From Streptococcus penaeicida (GTDB lineage Bacteria > Bacillota > Bacilli > Lactobacillales > Streptococcaceae): a stretch of 64,000 bases of DNA. The notes beneath the pieces were generated by a model. It saw only the letters and a list, made by a program, of their open reading frames with translations. It searched no databases and was not told where the DNA came from. Below, one piece after another: positions 1-9,420 of the stretch. The number at the start of each line of letters is the position of its first letter. The stretch's first letter is position 1. The DNA is taken from positions 221,617-285,616 of the forward strand of contig NZ_LOCM01000015.1 of the NCBI RefSeq assembly GCF_002887775.1, given 5' to 3'. The position numbers and the translations under genes were made by a program.

Positions 1-862
1 GGAAAACTGGAACCATTTCAAATGGTACTTCAATACCCATGTCACCACGCGCAATCATGATACCATCTGCTGCTGCAATGATTTCATCAAGGTTATCGAT
101 ACCTTGTTGGTTTTCAATTTTTGCAAACAATTGAACATGTTCATTACCAGTTTCACGACAGATGTCACGAACTTCTTCAACATCTTTTGCAGTACGTACA
201 AATGAAATAGCGATAAAGTTCAAGCCTTGTTCTAAACCAAAACGAATATCAGCATTGTCACGTTCAGCTAAAGCTGGGAAAGGAATTTTAGTGTTAGGAA
301 TGTTAACACCTTTTTGTTTAGCAATGATACCGTCGTTTTCAACTGTTACAACGAATTGGCGAGTAGCAATATCTTTCTCGATAACTTTAAGACCAAGTTT
401 ACCATCATCAATAAGAATAGTATGACCAACTTCAACTTCATCATAGATATCTAAGTTACCAGCAACGCTCAAAGCAATAACATCGCGTGTTGATTGGATA
501 CCTTGTTCAGTAGCAACACGGATTTCTTCACCAGTTACATAACTGTATTCTTTTGCATCATCAGCAAATAATTCAGTACGCATCTCTGGACCTTTAGTAT
601 CTAAAAGGAAACCAACTCGTTTACGAGCCATTTCTTCAGCACGACGAACAGTTGCCATACGAGCACCTTGTTCCTCATGGTCACCATGTGAGAAATTGAA
701 ACGGAAAACGTTAGCACCAGCTTCAATTAATTCAGCAATTTTTTTTGCTGATGCTTCAACATCAAGTTGACCAGCCCAGTAACCATCTTCTCCATATTTT
801 TTGCCACCACGGATTTCAACCGCAGGACCAAGTGTTGCAACAATTTTTACGCGTTTACTCAT
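1..862 (-). CDS. pyk: Pyruvate kinase, C-terminus cut by window edge
   Basis: Pyruvate kinase makes pyruvate and ATP from phosphoenolpyruvate and ADP at the end of glycolysis. About 287 N-terminal residues are visible, reading through the left edge. The start MSKRVKIVATLGP follows an AAGGAG site. Family landmarks are the substrate-binding FRFNFSHGDHEEQ stretch, the B domain, the catalytic FAKIENQQGID with Lys and Glu, and the Mg/K site MIARGDMGIEVPFE. The rest of the A domain and the allosteric C domain lie outside the window. It sits 73 bases downstream of pfkA on the same strand with no terminator between, so the two probably form the conserved streptococcal pfkA-pyk operon. Identity is secure. 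Confidence 0.97.
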   Translation of the reverse strand, partial: MSKRVKIVATLGPAVEIRGGKKYGEDGYWAGQLDVEASAKKIAELIEAGANVFRFNFSHGDHEEQGARMATVRRAEEMARKRVGFLLDTKGPEMRTELFADDAKEYSYVTGEEIRVATEQGIQSTRDVIALSVAGNLDIYDEVEVGHTILIDDGKLGLKVIEKDIATRQFVVTVENDGIIAKQKGVNIPNTKIPFPALAERDNADIRFGLEQGLNFIAISFVRTAKDVEEVRDICRETGNEHVQLFAKIENQQGIDNLDEIIAAADGIMIARGDMGIEVPFEMVPVF

Positions 863-935
863 ATTTATATGAAACTCCTTATTTTTCTGTCGATTATCGA
901 CGTTTAACAATAGAAACGATAGCTCTCAGATAAGA

Positions 936-1967
<1,032 letters not shown>

Positions 1968-1983
1968 TTAATTTAACGTCTTA

Positions 1984-1992
1984 ATTATAGCA
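1984..1992 (-). promoter_or_regulatory. Extended -10 promoter of pfkA
   Basis: On the minus strand the gap between dnaE and pfkA reads TGCTATAAT, a perfect -10 with a TGn extension. No strong -35 lies at the right distance. The element sits about 40 bases before the AAAGGAG of pfkA and would drive pfkA-pyk. This is read from sequence only. Confidence 0.6.
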
Positions 1993-2028
1993 TATTCCAT
2001 AGCAAAATTCTTCACAAATGGGTTAAAT

Positions 2029-5000
2029 TTATCGAAAAACCGTTTTCATTACCCTTGTTTTTAAGGCATTCTCCAGTTCTTGACTACCATCCACAAAAAT
2101 CTGACTAATTTGAAGCGTTTCCTTTGAATTTTGATAATGAATCATCACCGGATAGTCCCCTGGATAAGCTGCTAAAATCTCCGCAATCTCCTTGTCATTG
2201 CCGTGATCTGCGACTAAAATCCAATACTGCTTACTACTTGCTTTCCATAGTTTTTGGGCAATCACTTGTAAACGATTGTCGCGCTCATTAACCTTACCAC
2301 TAATAAAAATTAACTGACCTTCTGCTAAGAGAACTTGGAACTGCAAGAATGCTTCAGGGAAAACAGTCACCTCGATTTTGGATTTGGTGTCAGTCACCGT
2401 CAAGAAAGCCATTTGTTGACCATTGGACTTGGTTCTTATGATTCGAACTTTTTCAATTTGGACCAAAAGCGTCGCATTGGTTTCTTTAACTAATTTAGAA
2501 ATTGGCGTGAAAGGCTCCCTAGTTCGCTCAGCAATTTCCAAAAGAGGATGAGGACTCAAGCCAATCCCAATATAAGACTCCTCTAGTTGATACTTCTCTG
2601 TATTAGAATAGTCATCACTATCCACCCAATTGAAGGAAGAATCAGCAAACAAGGAACCTAGCTCCGCAACAAAGAGCAAAAGACCGTCAATATTTTGCAT
2701 AACTTTTTTACGGTTCTTCTCAAAAGTATCAAAAAGACCAATAGCCACCAAAGGCTCAATCAATTCTTTCTTCTGATACTTCAAAGGAAGAGCCATCAAA
2801 AATGATTCAATACTATTAAAAGGACGATTTTCAATAATCCAATAGGCCATCTCTCGTGGAACTGCCTTTAGATTCCTAAGCCCCATGAAAATACTTTGCT
2901 TATCAATCTTGTCCATATAAGGAATGGAATTGATGGAGAGAGGAACCACTTTGAAATCAGAATCCAAAGCATCACTAATGTAATCACTGTTTGAATAATT
3001 CATGATGACATCAAAGAAAATCGATGGGTAATGAACTTTAAAATAGGCAAGTTGAAAAGCCAGAGCCGAGTAGGCAAAAGCGTGACTGCGGTTAAAGCCA
3101 TAACCAGCAAATTTCTCCATCCGATTAAAGAGCAACTTAGCGGTCTCTTCCGAACGGCCCAAAGCACGCGCCCCCGCCATGAAATCAGCTTCCATTTTTC
3201 GCATTTCCGATAGGTTCTTTTTGGACATAGCACGCCTTAACAGGTCGGCCTTGCCTAGACTGAAGCCTGCGAAGACTTGAGCAATCTGCATAACCTGTTC
3301 CTGATAGAGCATGATGCCATAAGTTGATTCAAGAATAGGAGCAATTACCGGATCGATTAAATCCACTTTTTCTTGCCCATTCCGCCGCTTGATAAAATTA
3401 CTAGTGTAGTCGCTAGCCCCTGGCCTGTTCAAGCTAGTTGTAGCGACAATTTCTTCAAAACGAACAGGTTTGATGCGTTTCAAAAGACTGATAGCACCGC
3501 TTTGTTCAAACTGAAAAATCCCCTTAGTATCACCACGAGCAAAAAGCTCCAAGGTTTCTTTGTCTTCAAGATTAATGTCCTCAATGACAATGTCCTGACC
3601 AAAATCTTTAGCCACCTTCTCCTTCATCTTTTGCACAAAGGTTAAGTTACGCAAACCAAGGAAGTCCATCTTCAATAAACCATTGGCTTCAACTGCTGGC
3701 GCATCGTATTGCGTGACCATCATCTCCACCCCTTCTTTCAAAGGAATATGGTCAGTCAACAGGTTATCACTCATGACGATACCAGCCGCATGAATAGAGG
3801 TCTGACGTGGATTACCTTCGATACGTTTAGCAATCTCAAAAGCCTTTTGATATTCTATCCGACTATTAATGGTTTGACGGAAAGAAATATTCTTTTCGTA
3901 AACACTAGTTAGCGTGTCCTTAAAGGCAATCTTCTTACTAAGATTACTAATATCATACTCAGGAACACCAAAACGTTTGAAGACGTCACGAATGGCCTGC
4001 TTAGCCCCAAAGGTTGAAAAAGTCACAATTTGAGCCGAGTGATCACTGCCATAGCGGTTACGAACATAATGTAAAAATTCTGTCCTGTATATATCAGGAA
4101 GGTCAATATCAATATCGGGCATACTGTAACGTTCTTTATTCAAAAAACGCTCAAAAAGAAGATTATTCTTGACGGGGTCAATGCCCGTAATGTTTAAAGC
4201 ATAGGCAACCAGACTACCAGCCGCAGAACCACGCCCCATACCCATGTAGTAACCCTTACTTCGACCAAAACGTAACAAGTCCCAAACAATCAAGAAATAG
4301 TCGTCAAAGCCCATCTCCGAAATGACTTGTAACTCATGCGCTAACCGTTCTTGATAAGCATTGGACCATAAGCCCTTCTCTTGCAAGCCTTCACGTGTTC
4401 TCTCTGCTAACTCTTCCTTGGCTGGCATATCCCGATTAAAACGAGGTAATTTGAAATCCTGATTAAACTGATAAGAAATCGTCCCAATAATGGATTGCAC
4501 ATGACCCAGAATCCCAGGAAAACGACTCTCAAATAATTGGTCCATTTCTCGTCTGTCTTTGAGGAATTGCCCAGCTTCTACCAAAGCTGACTCCGTCAAA
4601 GCACAATTATCCCGAATAGCATGCAGAACCTGCAGGGTTTCCCGTTCAGAATCATCGAAATACCGCACCGTTTGAAGTGGGAACAAGCTCTTCACCGCAA
4701 GCTGCTGCTGCAATTCAGTCTCTGGAAAAACACCAATCAAGTAGTCAAAATCCAATTCAAGTTCAAGTAACTGTGGAAAATAAGGAATAATAATCAATAC
4801 CCCTTCAAGATAATCTTGAAAATGACCTTGATTGAACTCCCCAGACATCTTAAGCGTCGATAATTTTAAGAGGTTTTGATAACCTTGATTATCCTTGGCT
4901 ATCGCATAAAGGGCAATAGCCTGGTCCTGAATGAGATAATCGAGTTCAAGACCAAGAATGGGCTGTAGCCCTGCCTTTTGTGTTTTAATAATAAAGTGAT

Positions 5001-5139
5001 AGGCAGCATATAAGGAGTCTTTATCCATGATGCCGATGCTTTGATAGCCGAGTTCTTTTGCTTTTAAAATATAGCTATCCAAGTCAATTAAGCTATCCAT
5101 AAACGAATAAACTGTTTTTGTATCTAACTGTGCAAACAT
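2029..5139 (-). CDS. dnaE: DNA polymerase III subunit alpha, DnaE
   Basis: DnaE is the second replicative polymerase of low-GC Gram-positives, extending primers before PolC takes over. At 1036 residues it has the usual streptococcal DnaE length and lacks the PolC exonuclease insert. An N-terminal PHP domain spans roughly residues 1-200. The palm holds the catalytic aspartates in MPDIDIDLPD, preceded by GMGRGSAAGSLVAYAL. A helix-hairpin-helix region and a C-terminal OB fold (FLTVTDTKSKIEVTVFPEAF) follow. The first PHP motif, usually HLHTEYS, reads QLDTKTVYSF here, so metal-binding histidines are missing and proofreading by this domain is unlikely. The start follows AAAGGAGAAGCC. Confidence 0.97.
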   Translation of the reverse strand: MFAQLDTKTVYSFMDSLIDLDSYILKAKELGYQSIGIMDKDSLYAAYHFIIKTQKAGLQPILGLELDYLIQDQAIALYAIAKDNQGYQNLLKLSTLKMSGEFNQGHFQDYLEGVLIIIPYFPQLLELELDFDYLIGVFPETELQQQLAVKSLFPLQTVRYFDDSERETLQVLHAIRDNCALTESALVEAGQFLKDRREMDQLFESRFPGILGHVQSIIGTISYQFNQDFKLPRFNRDMPAKEELAERTREGLQEKGLWSNAYQERLAHELQVISEMGFDDYFLIVWDLLRFGRSKGYYMGMGRGSAAGSLVAYALNITGIDPVKNNLLFERFLNKERYSMPDIDIDLPDIYRTEFLHYVRNRYGSDHSAQIVTFSTFGAKQAIRDVFKRFGVPEYDISNLSKKIAFKDTLTSVYEKNISFRQTINSRIEYQKAFEIAKRIEGNPRQTSIHAAGIVMSDNLLTDHIPLKEGVEMMVTQYDAPAVEANGLLKMDFLGLRNLTFVQKMKEKVAKDFGQDIVIEDINLEDKETLELFARGDTKGIFQFEQSGAISLLKRIKPVRFEEIVATTSLNRPGASDYTSNFIKRRNGQEKVDLIDPVIAPILESTYGIMLYQEQVMQIAQVFAGFSLGKADLLRRAMSKKNLSEMRKMEADFMAGARALGRSEETAKLLFNRMEKFAGYGFNRSHAFAYSALAFQLAYFKVHYPSIFFDVIMNYSNSDYISDALDSDFKVVPLSINSIPYMDKIDKQSIFMGLRNLKAVPREMAYWIIENRPFNSIESFLMALPLKYQKKELIEPLVAIGLFDTFEKNRKKVMQNIDGLLLFVAELGSLFADSSFNWVDSDDYSNTEKYQLEESYIGIGLSPHPLLEIAERTREPFTPISKLVKETNATLLVQIEKVRIIRTKSNGQQMAFLTVTDTKSKIEVTVFPEAFLQFQVLLAEGQLIFISGKVNERDNRLQVIAQKLWKASSKQYWILVADHGNDKEIAEILAAYPGDYPVMIHYQNSKETLQISQIFVDGSQELENALKTRVMKTVFR

Positions 5140-5234
5140 GGCTTCTCCTTTAATTGATTTCTTCTATTATACTATAAATTTACTACCAGAGCTCGCTTTT
5201 ATAACCTACTAGGAATTTGCAAATCTTTGAATTG

Positions 5235-5275
5235 TTGACAATCCAGTCTTTTTACTGTATTATTTATATAGTACA
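5235..5275 (+). promoter_or_regulatory. Promoter and likely autoregulatory operator of the GntR-ABC operon
   Basis: TTGACA (5235-5240), a 17-base spacer and TATTAT (5258-5263) form a strong sigma-A promoter. An imperfect 20-base palindrome with outer arms TGTA and TACA (5256-5275) covers the -10. YtrA-type GntR regulators commonly bind such TGTA/TACA palindromes at their own promoter, so autorepression is a fair inference. The GGAGAAGG ribosome site of the first gene lies 3' of it. Confidence 0.72.
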
Positions 5276-5311
5276 ATTGATTGTTAATAGCAATCTCAGA
5301 GAGGAGAAGGT

Positions 5312-5680
5312 ATGTCTTGGAATTTTGATGAAAAATCACCAATCTACATCCAGATTGCCCAGCACATTAAGATGCAAATCGTCAGTCAAGAAATTAAAAT
5401 TGGCGATCAATTACCGACAGTCCGAGAATATGCGGAGCAAGCTGGTGTCAATCCAAATACCATGCAGCGCGCTTTTTCAGAGTTGGAAAGAGAGGGAATC
5501 GTCTATTCTCAACGCACCGCTGGTCGCTTTGTTACTGAAGATCAGAGTCTCATTGACCAAAAACGTCGTGAATTATCACGTAGTGAGCTTGAATCCTTCG
5601 TGACCAATATGGTAAAAATGGGTTTTACTGTCAACCAAATCTTACCAGAACTTGAACTATATCTAAAGGGGGATTCATAG
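5312..5680 (+). CDS. GntR-family regulator, YtrA subfamily
   Basis: This 122-residue protein is a short GntR regulator with only a winged helix-turn-helix and a small C-terminal dimerisation tail, which is the YtrA arrangement. The DNA-binding domain spans about residues 8-72 (IYIQIAQHIK, LPTVREYAEQAGVNPNTMQ, GIVYSQRTAGRFV). YtrA proteins usually repress the ABC transporter they are encoded with, often in response to cell-envelope stress or peptide antibiotics. The ATPase gene starts one base after this stop codon, followed by the permease, so the three genes are one operon. The inducing signal cannot be read from the sequence. Confidence 0.9.
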   Translation: MSWNFDEKSPIYIQIAQHIKMQIVSQEIKIGDQLPTVREYAEQAGVNPNTMQRAFSELEREGIVYSQRTAGRFVTEDQSLIDQKRRELSRSELESFVTNMVKMGFTVNQILPELELYLKGDS

Positions 5681-5681
5681 G

Positions 5682-6380
5682 ATGCCACAACTATTGCAAC
5701 TGCATCATGTTAGTAAATCTTATAAAGGCAAAAAAGTCATTGACGATTTAACCTTCAGCATGCCTTCTGGAAAAATCATTGGTTTATTAGGACCTAACGG
5801 ATCTGGTAAAACAACACTTATTAAATTAATTAATGGTCTTATTCAACCCGATAAAGGGGAAATTGTCATCGATGGCTATCGCCCATCCATTGAAACTAAG
5901 AAAATCATTTCTTACCTTCCTGATACATCATATCTTAGAGAAGAAATGAAAGTTTCTGATATTATTCAGTATTTTGATGATTTCTACGATGATTTTGACA
6001 TTGCTAAAGCATACAGTCTTCTCAGAGATTTGAATTTAAGCTTGGATGAACACCTCAAAAACCTCTCAAAAGGGAATAAGGAAAAAGTTCAATTAATCCT
6101 TGTTATGAGTCGTAAAGCCAAATTATATATTTTGGATGAACCTATCGGAGGTGTTGATCCTGCTGCCCGGGATTACATCCTTAAAACCATTATCAATAAT
6201 TACTGCGAAGAGGCATCCGTACTCATTTCAACCCATCTGATTTCAGATATTGAACCAATCCTTGACGAAGTACTCTTCTTAAAAGATGGTAACATTAGCA
6301 TGTCTGGTTCTGTGGATGATCTCCGTCAAGAACACGCCATGTCAATTGACACACTCTTCAGAAGCAACTATAAAGTTTAG
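5682..6380 (+). CDS. ABC transporter ATP-binding protein
   Basis: This 232-residue protein is a cytoplasmic ABC ATPase. The Walker A motif is GLLGPNGSGKTTLIKL at about residues 33-48. The signature region is LSKGNKEKVQLI, a weakened LSGGQ-type motif common in YtrB/EcsA-like exporters. Walker B is LYILDEPIGGVD and the switch histidine is in LISTHLISD. It lies between the GntR regulator (one-base gap) and a membrane protein (9-base gap), so the two proteins likely form a regulated export or envelope-stress ABC system. Substrate unknown. Confidence 0.92.
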   Translation: MPQLLQLHHVSKSYKGKKVIDDLTFSMPSGKIIGLLGPNGSGKTTLIKLINGLIQPDKGEIVIDGYRPSIETKKIISYLPDTSYLREEMKVSDIIQYFDDFYDDFDIAKAYSLLRDLNLSLDEHLKNLSKGNKEKVQLILVMSRKAKLYILDEPIGGVDPAARDYILKTIINNYCEEASVLISTHLISDIEPILDEVLFLKDGNISMSGSVDDLRQEHAMSIDTLFRSNYKV

Positions 6381-6389
6381 GAGGCAGCA

Positions 6390-7169
6390 ATGTTCGGAAA
6401 ATTATTAAAATATGAATTCAAATCCATTGGTAAATGGTACTTTGCCTTAAATGCAGGCATCATTGCCATTGCAGCCATCTTATCTTTTGTCATTAAAAGA
6501 TTTGCCACACAGGAAACAGAGTTCAATCTTTTTACCAGTCTCATTCCCATGGCCTTAGTGCTCATCTTTGGAGCCCTAATTGCGGGTTCACTACTAGCAA
6601 CATTACTTATCATCATTAATCGCTTTAACAAAAACATATATGGTCGCGAAGGCTATTTAACCATGACTCTTCCAGTTTCAGAACATTCACTATTACTGTC
6701 CAAACTGGTGTCATCCTTAATCTTTTCATTCTTTAATATGTTGATCTTAGCTATTGCTTTTGCTATCTTAATCTTGCCACAATTTAATCACGCAGATATT
6801 GTTCAAGGCTTTCAAGATATTGCAAAAGAGATTCCAAGTAATCTTAACTTTACAGCCTACTTGATTGTCTCATTTATCCTTTCAAGCATTTCCTATGTTT
6901 TGGTTATTTACTTTTCCATTTCAGTCGGTCAACTTTTCAGCAACCACCGTGGAATCATGGCATTTCTTACTTACTTTGCCATTCAAATTATCCTAACCAT
7001 TATTATCTTCTTCGTTAATAATAACCTTTTAGGATTAGGGGTCGATGATAATTTCGCTATGACAAGCAACAAGTATTTCTTGATCACCTCAATTGAGGGC
7101 TTAATCCAAGTCATCTTCTACTACTTTGGAACCCACTTCATTATGAAGTACAAACTCAATTTACAATAA
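6390..7169 (+). CDS. ABC transporter membrane subunit
   Basis: A 259-residue integral membrane protein with about six hydrophobic segments. The N-terminal LLKYEFKSIGKWYFALNAG resembles ABC-2 type exporter permeases, which often begin with a short amphipathic stretch and a KYE motif. A reentrant-like REGYLTMTLPVSEHSLLLSK loop precedes the second membrane pair, as in the YtrC/D and bacitracin-type families. It is the last gene of the GntR-ATPase-permease operon and is followed by an intrinsic terminator. The role as translocation pore is inferred from context; no substrate can be named. Confidence 0.82.
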   Translation: MFGKLLKYEFKSIGKWYFALNAGIIAIAAILSFVIKRFATQETEFNLFTSLIPMALVLIFGALIAGSLLATLLIIINRFNKNIYGREGYLTMTLPVSEHSLLLSKLVSSLIFSFFNMLILAIAFAILILPQFNHADIVQGFQDIAKEIPSNLNFTAYLIVSFILSSISYVLVIYFSISVGQLFSNHRGIMAFLTYFAIQIILTIIIFFVNNNLLGLGVDDNFAMTSNKYFLITSIEGLIQVIFYYFGTHFIMKYKLNLQ

Positions 7170-7172
7170 GAA

Positions 7173-7203
7173 AAAAGTGTTGGAATCAATTTCCAGCACT
7201 TTT
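7173..7203. terminator. Bidirectional intrinsic terminator
   Basis: A 13-base stem (AAAAGTGTTGGAA paired with TTCCAGCACTTTT, one G-U pair) with a five-base loop is flanked by A and T runs. It lies between the convergent ABC permease and TVP38 genes and can serve both. Confidence 0.85.
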
Positions 7204-7206
7204 GAA

Positions 7207-7818
7207 TTATTTCAGAAAATATTTGATAATATCCTCACCAAAGATGAAAAGGTAACTATAGGCGACAATTGATATGGGCTTGGCAATTACCATAATGGTC
7301 ATAAAACGTTTAACCGACATATTGGTCAAGGCTGTAATCATAACCATAATATCCGCTGGTGAGATGGGCGAGACCATGCAGATGATAAAGATTTTTTCAT
7401 ACCCTGGTGTATCCAATTTTCGTTCATACTTGTAGAATGTCTTTTCATCCATAAAGAGCAGAATAAACCGTTTCCCGTAAACACGGACCAGCATAAAGAG
7501 GATATAGCTCCCTATTAATATGCCGACATAGTTGAGCAAGAATCCTTTAATGGGACCAAAGATCAGAAAGCCAAAAACAGTCGTGATGCCCCCAGGAATA
7601 ACTGGAAAGACAATTTGAAAAATTTGGATGATGACGAAGATGAAAGGACCCCAAAATTTGTATTGGTTAATAACATCCTTCAAGACATTTTTATCGTTAA
7701 ATATGCCCATTTTATACAACCAAAAAGCTAAAACAAAGGAACCTATCAAAGCAACAATTCCTAATATTTTAAATAATTGTTGAAAAAAGACATAGGCTTT
7801 TGCATTATTCATTTTCAT
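7207..7818 (-). CDS. TVP38/TMEM64 family membrane protein
   Basis: This protein of about 203 residues (start MKMNNAKAY) belongs to the TVP38/TMEM64 (DedA-like, VTT domain) family. Landmarks are FPVIPGGITTVFGFLIFGPIKGFLLNY around residues 72-98 and GYEKIFIICMVSPISPADI later, with five or six hydrophobic segments. VTT-domain proteins act in membrane lipid handling, and several bacterial members are thought to be lipid scramblases or transporters. An in-frame start exists 24 bases further upstream. I prefer 7818 because an extended -10 (TGGTATGAT) ends seven bases upstream and no Shine-Dalgarno sequence precedes either start, so the mRNA may be leaderless. Confidence 0.82.
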   Translation of the reverse strand: MKMNNAKAYVFFQQLFKILGIVALIGSFVLAFWLYKMGIFNDKNVLKDVINQYKFWGPFIFVIIQIFQIVFPVIPGGITTVFGFLIFGPIKGFLLNYVGILIGSYILFMLVRVYGKRFILLFMDEKTFYKYERKLDTPGYEKIFIICMVSPISPADIMVMITALTNMSVKRFMTIMVIAKPISIVAYSYLFIFGEDIIKYFLK

Positions 7819-7824
7819 GATTTT

Positions 7825-7833
7825 ATCATACCA
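7825..7833 (-). promoter_or_regulatory. Extended -10 placed for a leaderless TVP38 mRNA
   Basis: The minus strand reads TGGTATGAT. Seven bases past the -10 is the A of the ATG at 7818. There is no ribosome-binding sequence between them and no clear -35. Confidence 0.45.
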
Positions 7834-7848
7834 CAAAACCAAAAGATT

Positions 7849-7877
7849 TTGCTATCCAAAGTGTTTTTTGTTATAAT
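7849..7877 (+). promoter_or_regulatory. Promoter of tmRNA
   Basis: TTGCTA, a 17-base spacer and TATAAT (7872-7877) lie about 33 bases before the mature tmRNA 5' end, leaving a short precursor for RNase P trimming. It overlaps the divergent promoter region of the TVP38 gene. Confidence 0.8.
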
Positions 7878-7909
7878 AATTTTTGTAAGTTTTTTACCCT
7901 TTTATTCAC

Positions 7910-8254
7910 GGGGTTGTTACGGATTCGACAGGCATTATGAGACATGTTCTGCGACCCATCGGCAGATGTAAAATGCCAGTTAAATATAACTGCAAAAAAT
8001 ACAAACACTTACGCTTTAGCTGCCTAAAAACCAGTTAGCGTGACTTCTACAAGATTGCTTGTGTCCTGCTAGAAGTCTCAAAACAGCAAGCTACGTTTAA
8101 GGTATTGTCTAGTACCTTAAAAAGAGATTTTTAGACTCGCACTCTAATGGCTTGAGTTATGTGTCCTTAGTTTGTTAAATCAATACATAACCTATGGTTG
8201 TAGACGAATATGTTGGCAGGTGTTTGGACGTGGGTTCGACTCCCACCAGCTCCA
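7910..8254 (+). ncRNA. ssrA: tmRNA (ssrA)
   Basis: Transfer-messenger RNA rescues stalled ribosomes and tags their products for proteolysis. The 5' end GGGGTTGTTACGGATTCGACAGG and the 3' end GTGGGTTCGACTCCCACCAGCTCCA form the tRNA-like half with a T arm. The internal reading frame at 7992-8027 encodes AKNTNTYALAA followed by TAA, which with the tRNA-borne alanine gives the usual 12-residue streptococcal tag. A terminal CCA is not clearly encoded and would be added. A promoter and a terminator frame the gene. Confidence 0.97.
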
Positions 8255-8286
8255 TAAAAACTTACCGTAAGTTATCACAACTTACC

Positions 8287-8313
8287 AAAACCTTGTTAAA
8301 TCAAGGTTTTTTC
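8287..8313 (+). terminator. Intrinsic terminator of tmRNA
   Basis: AAAACCTTG pairs with CAAGGTTTT around a six-base loop and is followed by more T residues. It lies about 30 bases after the tmRNA 3' end. The remaining bases up to the next promoter show nothing convincing. Confidence 0.85.
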
Positions 8314-8465
8314 TTTTGGTCTTGTACATGCATCACCATCAGTTTAGCAAAAAGGGAGACCCAATTTACTCCATCTTTTAGAGTATCAGGTAGCATTGAA
8401 AATGATAAAGAAGATGTAAAACAAGACTTTTTAAACTTTCACAACTTAATACCACATCCAAAATA

Positions 8466-8474
8466 TGATATAAT
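8466..8474 (+). promoter_or_regulatory. Extended -10 of the lipoprotein gene
   Basis: TGATATAAT is a perfect -10 with TGn extension. At 17 bases upstream only a weak TTAATA is present. A GGAG site follows before the ATG at 8506. Confidence 0.6.
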
Positions 8475-8505
8475 AGAAGCAATCTATATGGAGAATTAAT
8501 AAGAC

Positions 8506-9135
8506 ATGAAAAAAACAAATAAATTAATCATAACTGCACTTCTCCCCTTGCTCTGCATTGGCATGGTGGCTTGTTCTAAAGACAAGGAAACTTCTTCCAA
8601 AGGTTCAGATAACAAGGATTCTTTGGCCATTAAAGAAGCGCCTACTGCACCTCACCAGGATAAACGGATTGCTTTTGAAAAGGTTCACATTGCCACTGCG
8701 GAAACCCAATTCAAAGGGGGATCTACTATCGAGGAACTTAAAGCCCTCTATGGTGAACCAACAAAACATGAAAAACAACCTGCTGGTAATGTAACCTTAG
8801 ATAACTATACTTGGACTTTTGATAATGTTACAGTCCAGGCCAACATGTATGAGAATTCTACTATTGTCAAATCGATTGCAAACTTTGCCTTTGCCCGTAA
8901 ACCAAAAGTTTCCTTACAGGATTATAACAAATTGAAAAAAGGCATGACTTATAATCAGGTGACTAAAATCCTTACAGAACCAGATGACTATACGCATGCT
9001 AGTTCAAGTGATAAGGTCCAAACTCAAGCCGTTTGGGTCAGTGGCTTAAAAACAACTGTTCGAGGGACAAACATCTCACTCTTATTCGAAAACGATAAGT
9101 TAGTGAAAATGGAACAAAAAGGCTTGATCAATTGA
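8506..9135 (+). CDS. Lipoprotein, DUF3862-like
   Basis: A 209-residue secreted lipoprotein. The signal peptide (KKTNKLIITALLPLLCIGMVAC) ends in a lipobox, so Cys23 would be lipidated and the protein held on the outer face of the membrane. A polar Lys/Ser/Asp linker follows. The mature part has two repeats resembling the SmpA/BamE or beta-lactamase-inhibitor-like fold: GSTIEELKALYGEPTKHE with a W-containing strand, and LKKGMTYNQVTKILTEPDDY with QAVWVSG. This is the pattern of the streptococcal DUF3862 family, which is of unknown function. It is a single-gene unit with its own extended -10 promoter and terminator. Confidence 0.82.
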   Translation: MKKTNKLIITALLPLLCIGMVACSKDKETSSKGSDNKDSLAIKEAPTAPHQDKRIAFEKVHIATAETQFKGGSTIEELKALYGEPTKHEKQPAGNVTLDNYTWTFDNVTVQANMYENSTIVKSIANFAFARKPKVSLQDYNKLKKGMTYNQVTKILTEPDDYTHASSSDKVQTQAVWVSGLKTTVRGTNISLLFENDKLVKMEQKGLIN

Positions 9136-9157
9136 TCATTTTAAATCATAATGAAAG

Positions 9158-9185
9158 AGTGGGGCATGCTAGCCTCACTTTTTTT
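9158..9185 (+). terminator. Terminator of the lipoprotein gene
   Basis: AGTGGGGC pairs with GCCTCACT (one G-U) around an ATGCTA loop, followed by a T run. Confidence 0.8.
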
Positions 9186-9211
9186 AAATCAAATTTAGGA
9201 CAATAAAATAA

Positions 9212-9235
9212 AAAAGCCTATTTTAATAGGCTTTT
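9212..9235 (-). terminator. Terminator downstream of tRNA-Arg
   Basis: AAAAGCCTATT and AATAGGCTTTT form a hairpin followed on the minus strand by a T-rich run. It lies just past the 3' end of tRNA-Arg. Confidence 0.8.
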
Positions 9236-9249
9236 CATAGTGGTTAGAA

Positions 9250-9321
9250 TCCACCTTGAGAGAATCGAACTCCCATCTCAAGAACCGGAATCTTACGTGA
9301 TATCCATTACACTAAAGGTGG
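9250..9321 (-). tRNA. tRNA-Arg (CCG)
   Basis: The minus strand folds as a cloverleaf. The acceptor is CCACCTT with AAGGTGG, the D arm contains AATGG, the anticodon stem is TAAGA/TCTTG around loop TTCCGGT, and the T arm contains GTTCGATTC. Anticodon CCG reads CGG (arginine). No CCA is encoded. It stands alone between the lipoprotein gene and rpsA, with its own terminator. Confidence 0.93.
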
Positions 9322-9388
9322 TAACACCATAATAGTATACCATATATTAGCATAAATGAGAAGATGGATAAAGGATATTTTATACAAA

Positions 9389-9413
9389 AAAAGCTAAGAA
9401 AATCTTAGCTTTT
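9389..9413 (-). terminator. Terminator of rpsA
   Basis: An 11-base perfect stem (AAAAGCTAAGA with TCTTAGCTTTT, three-base loop) followed by a T run on the minus strand, directly after the rpsA stop. Confidence 0.88.
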
Positions 9414-9420
9414 ACTTGTA

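Noticed and set aside
8194-8499. A 101-codon open frame over the tmRNA 3' end
   Set aside because: It overlaps the tmRNA T arm and terminator, has no ribosome site and encodes nothing family-like.
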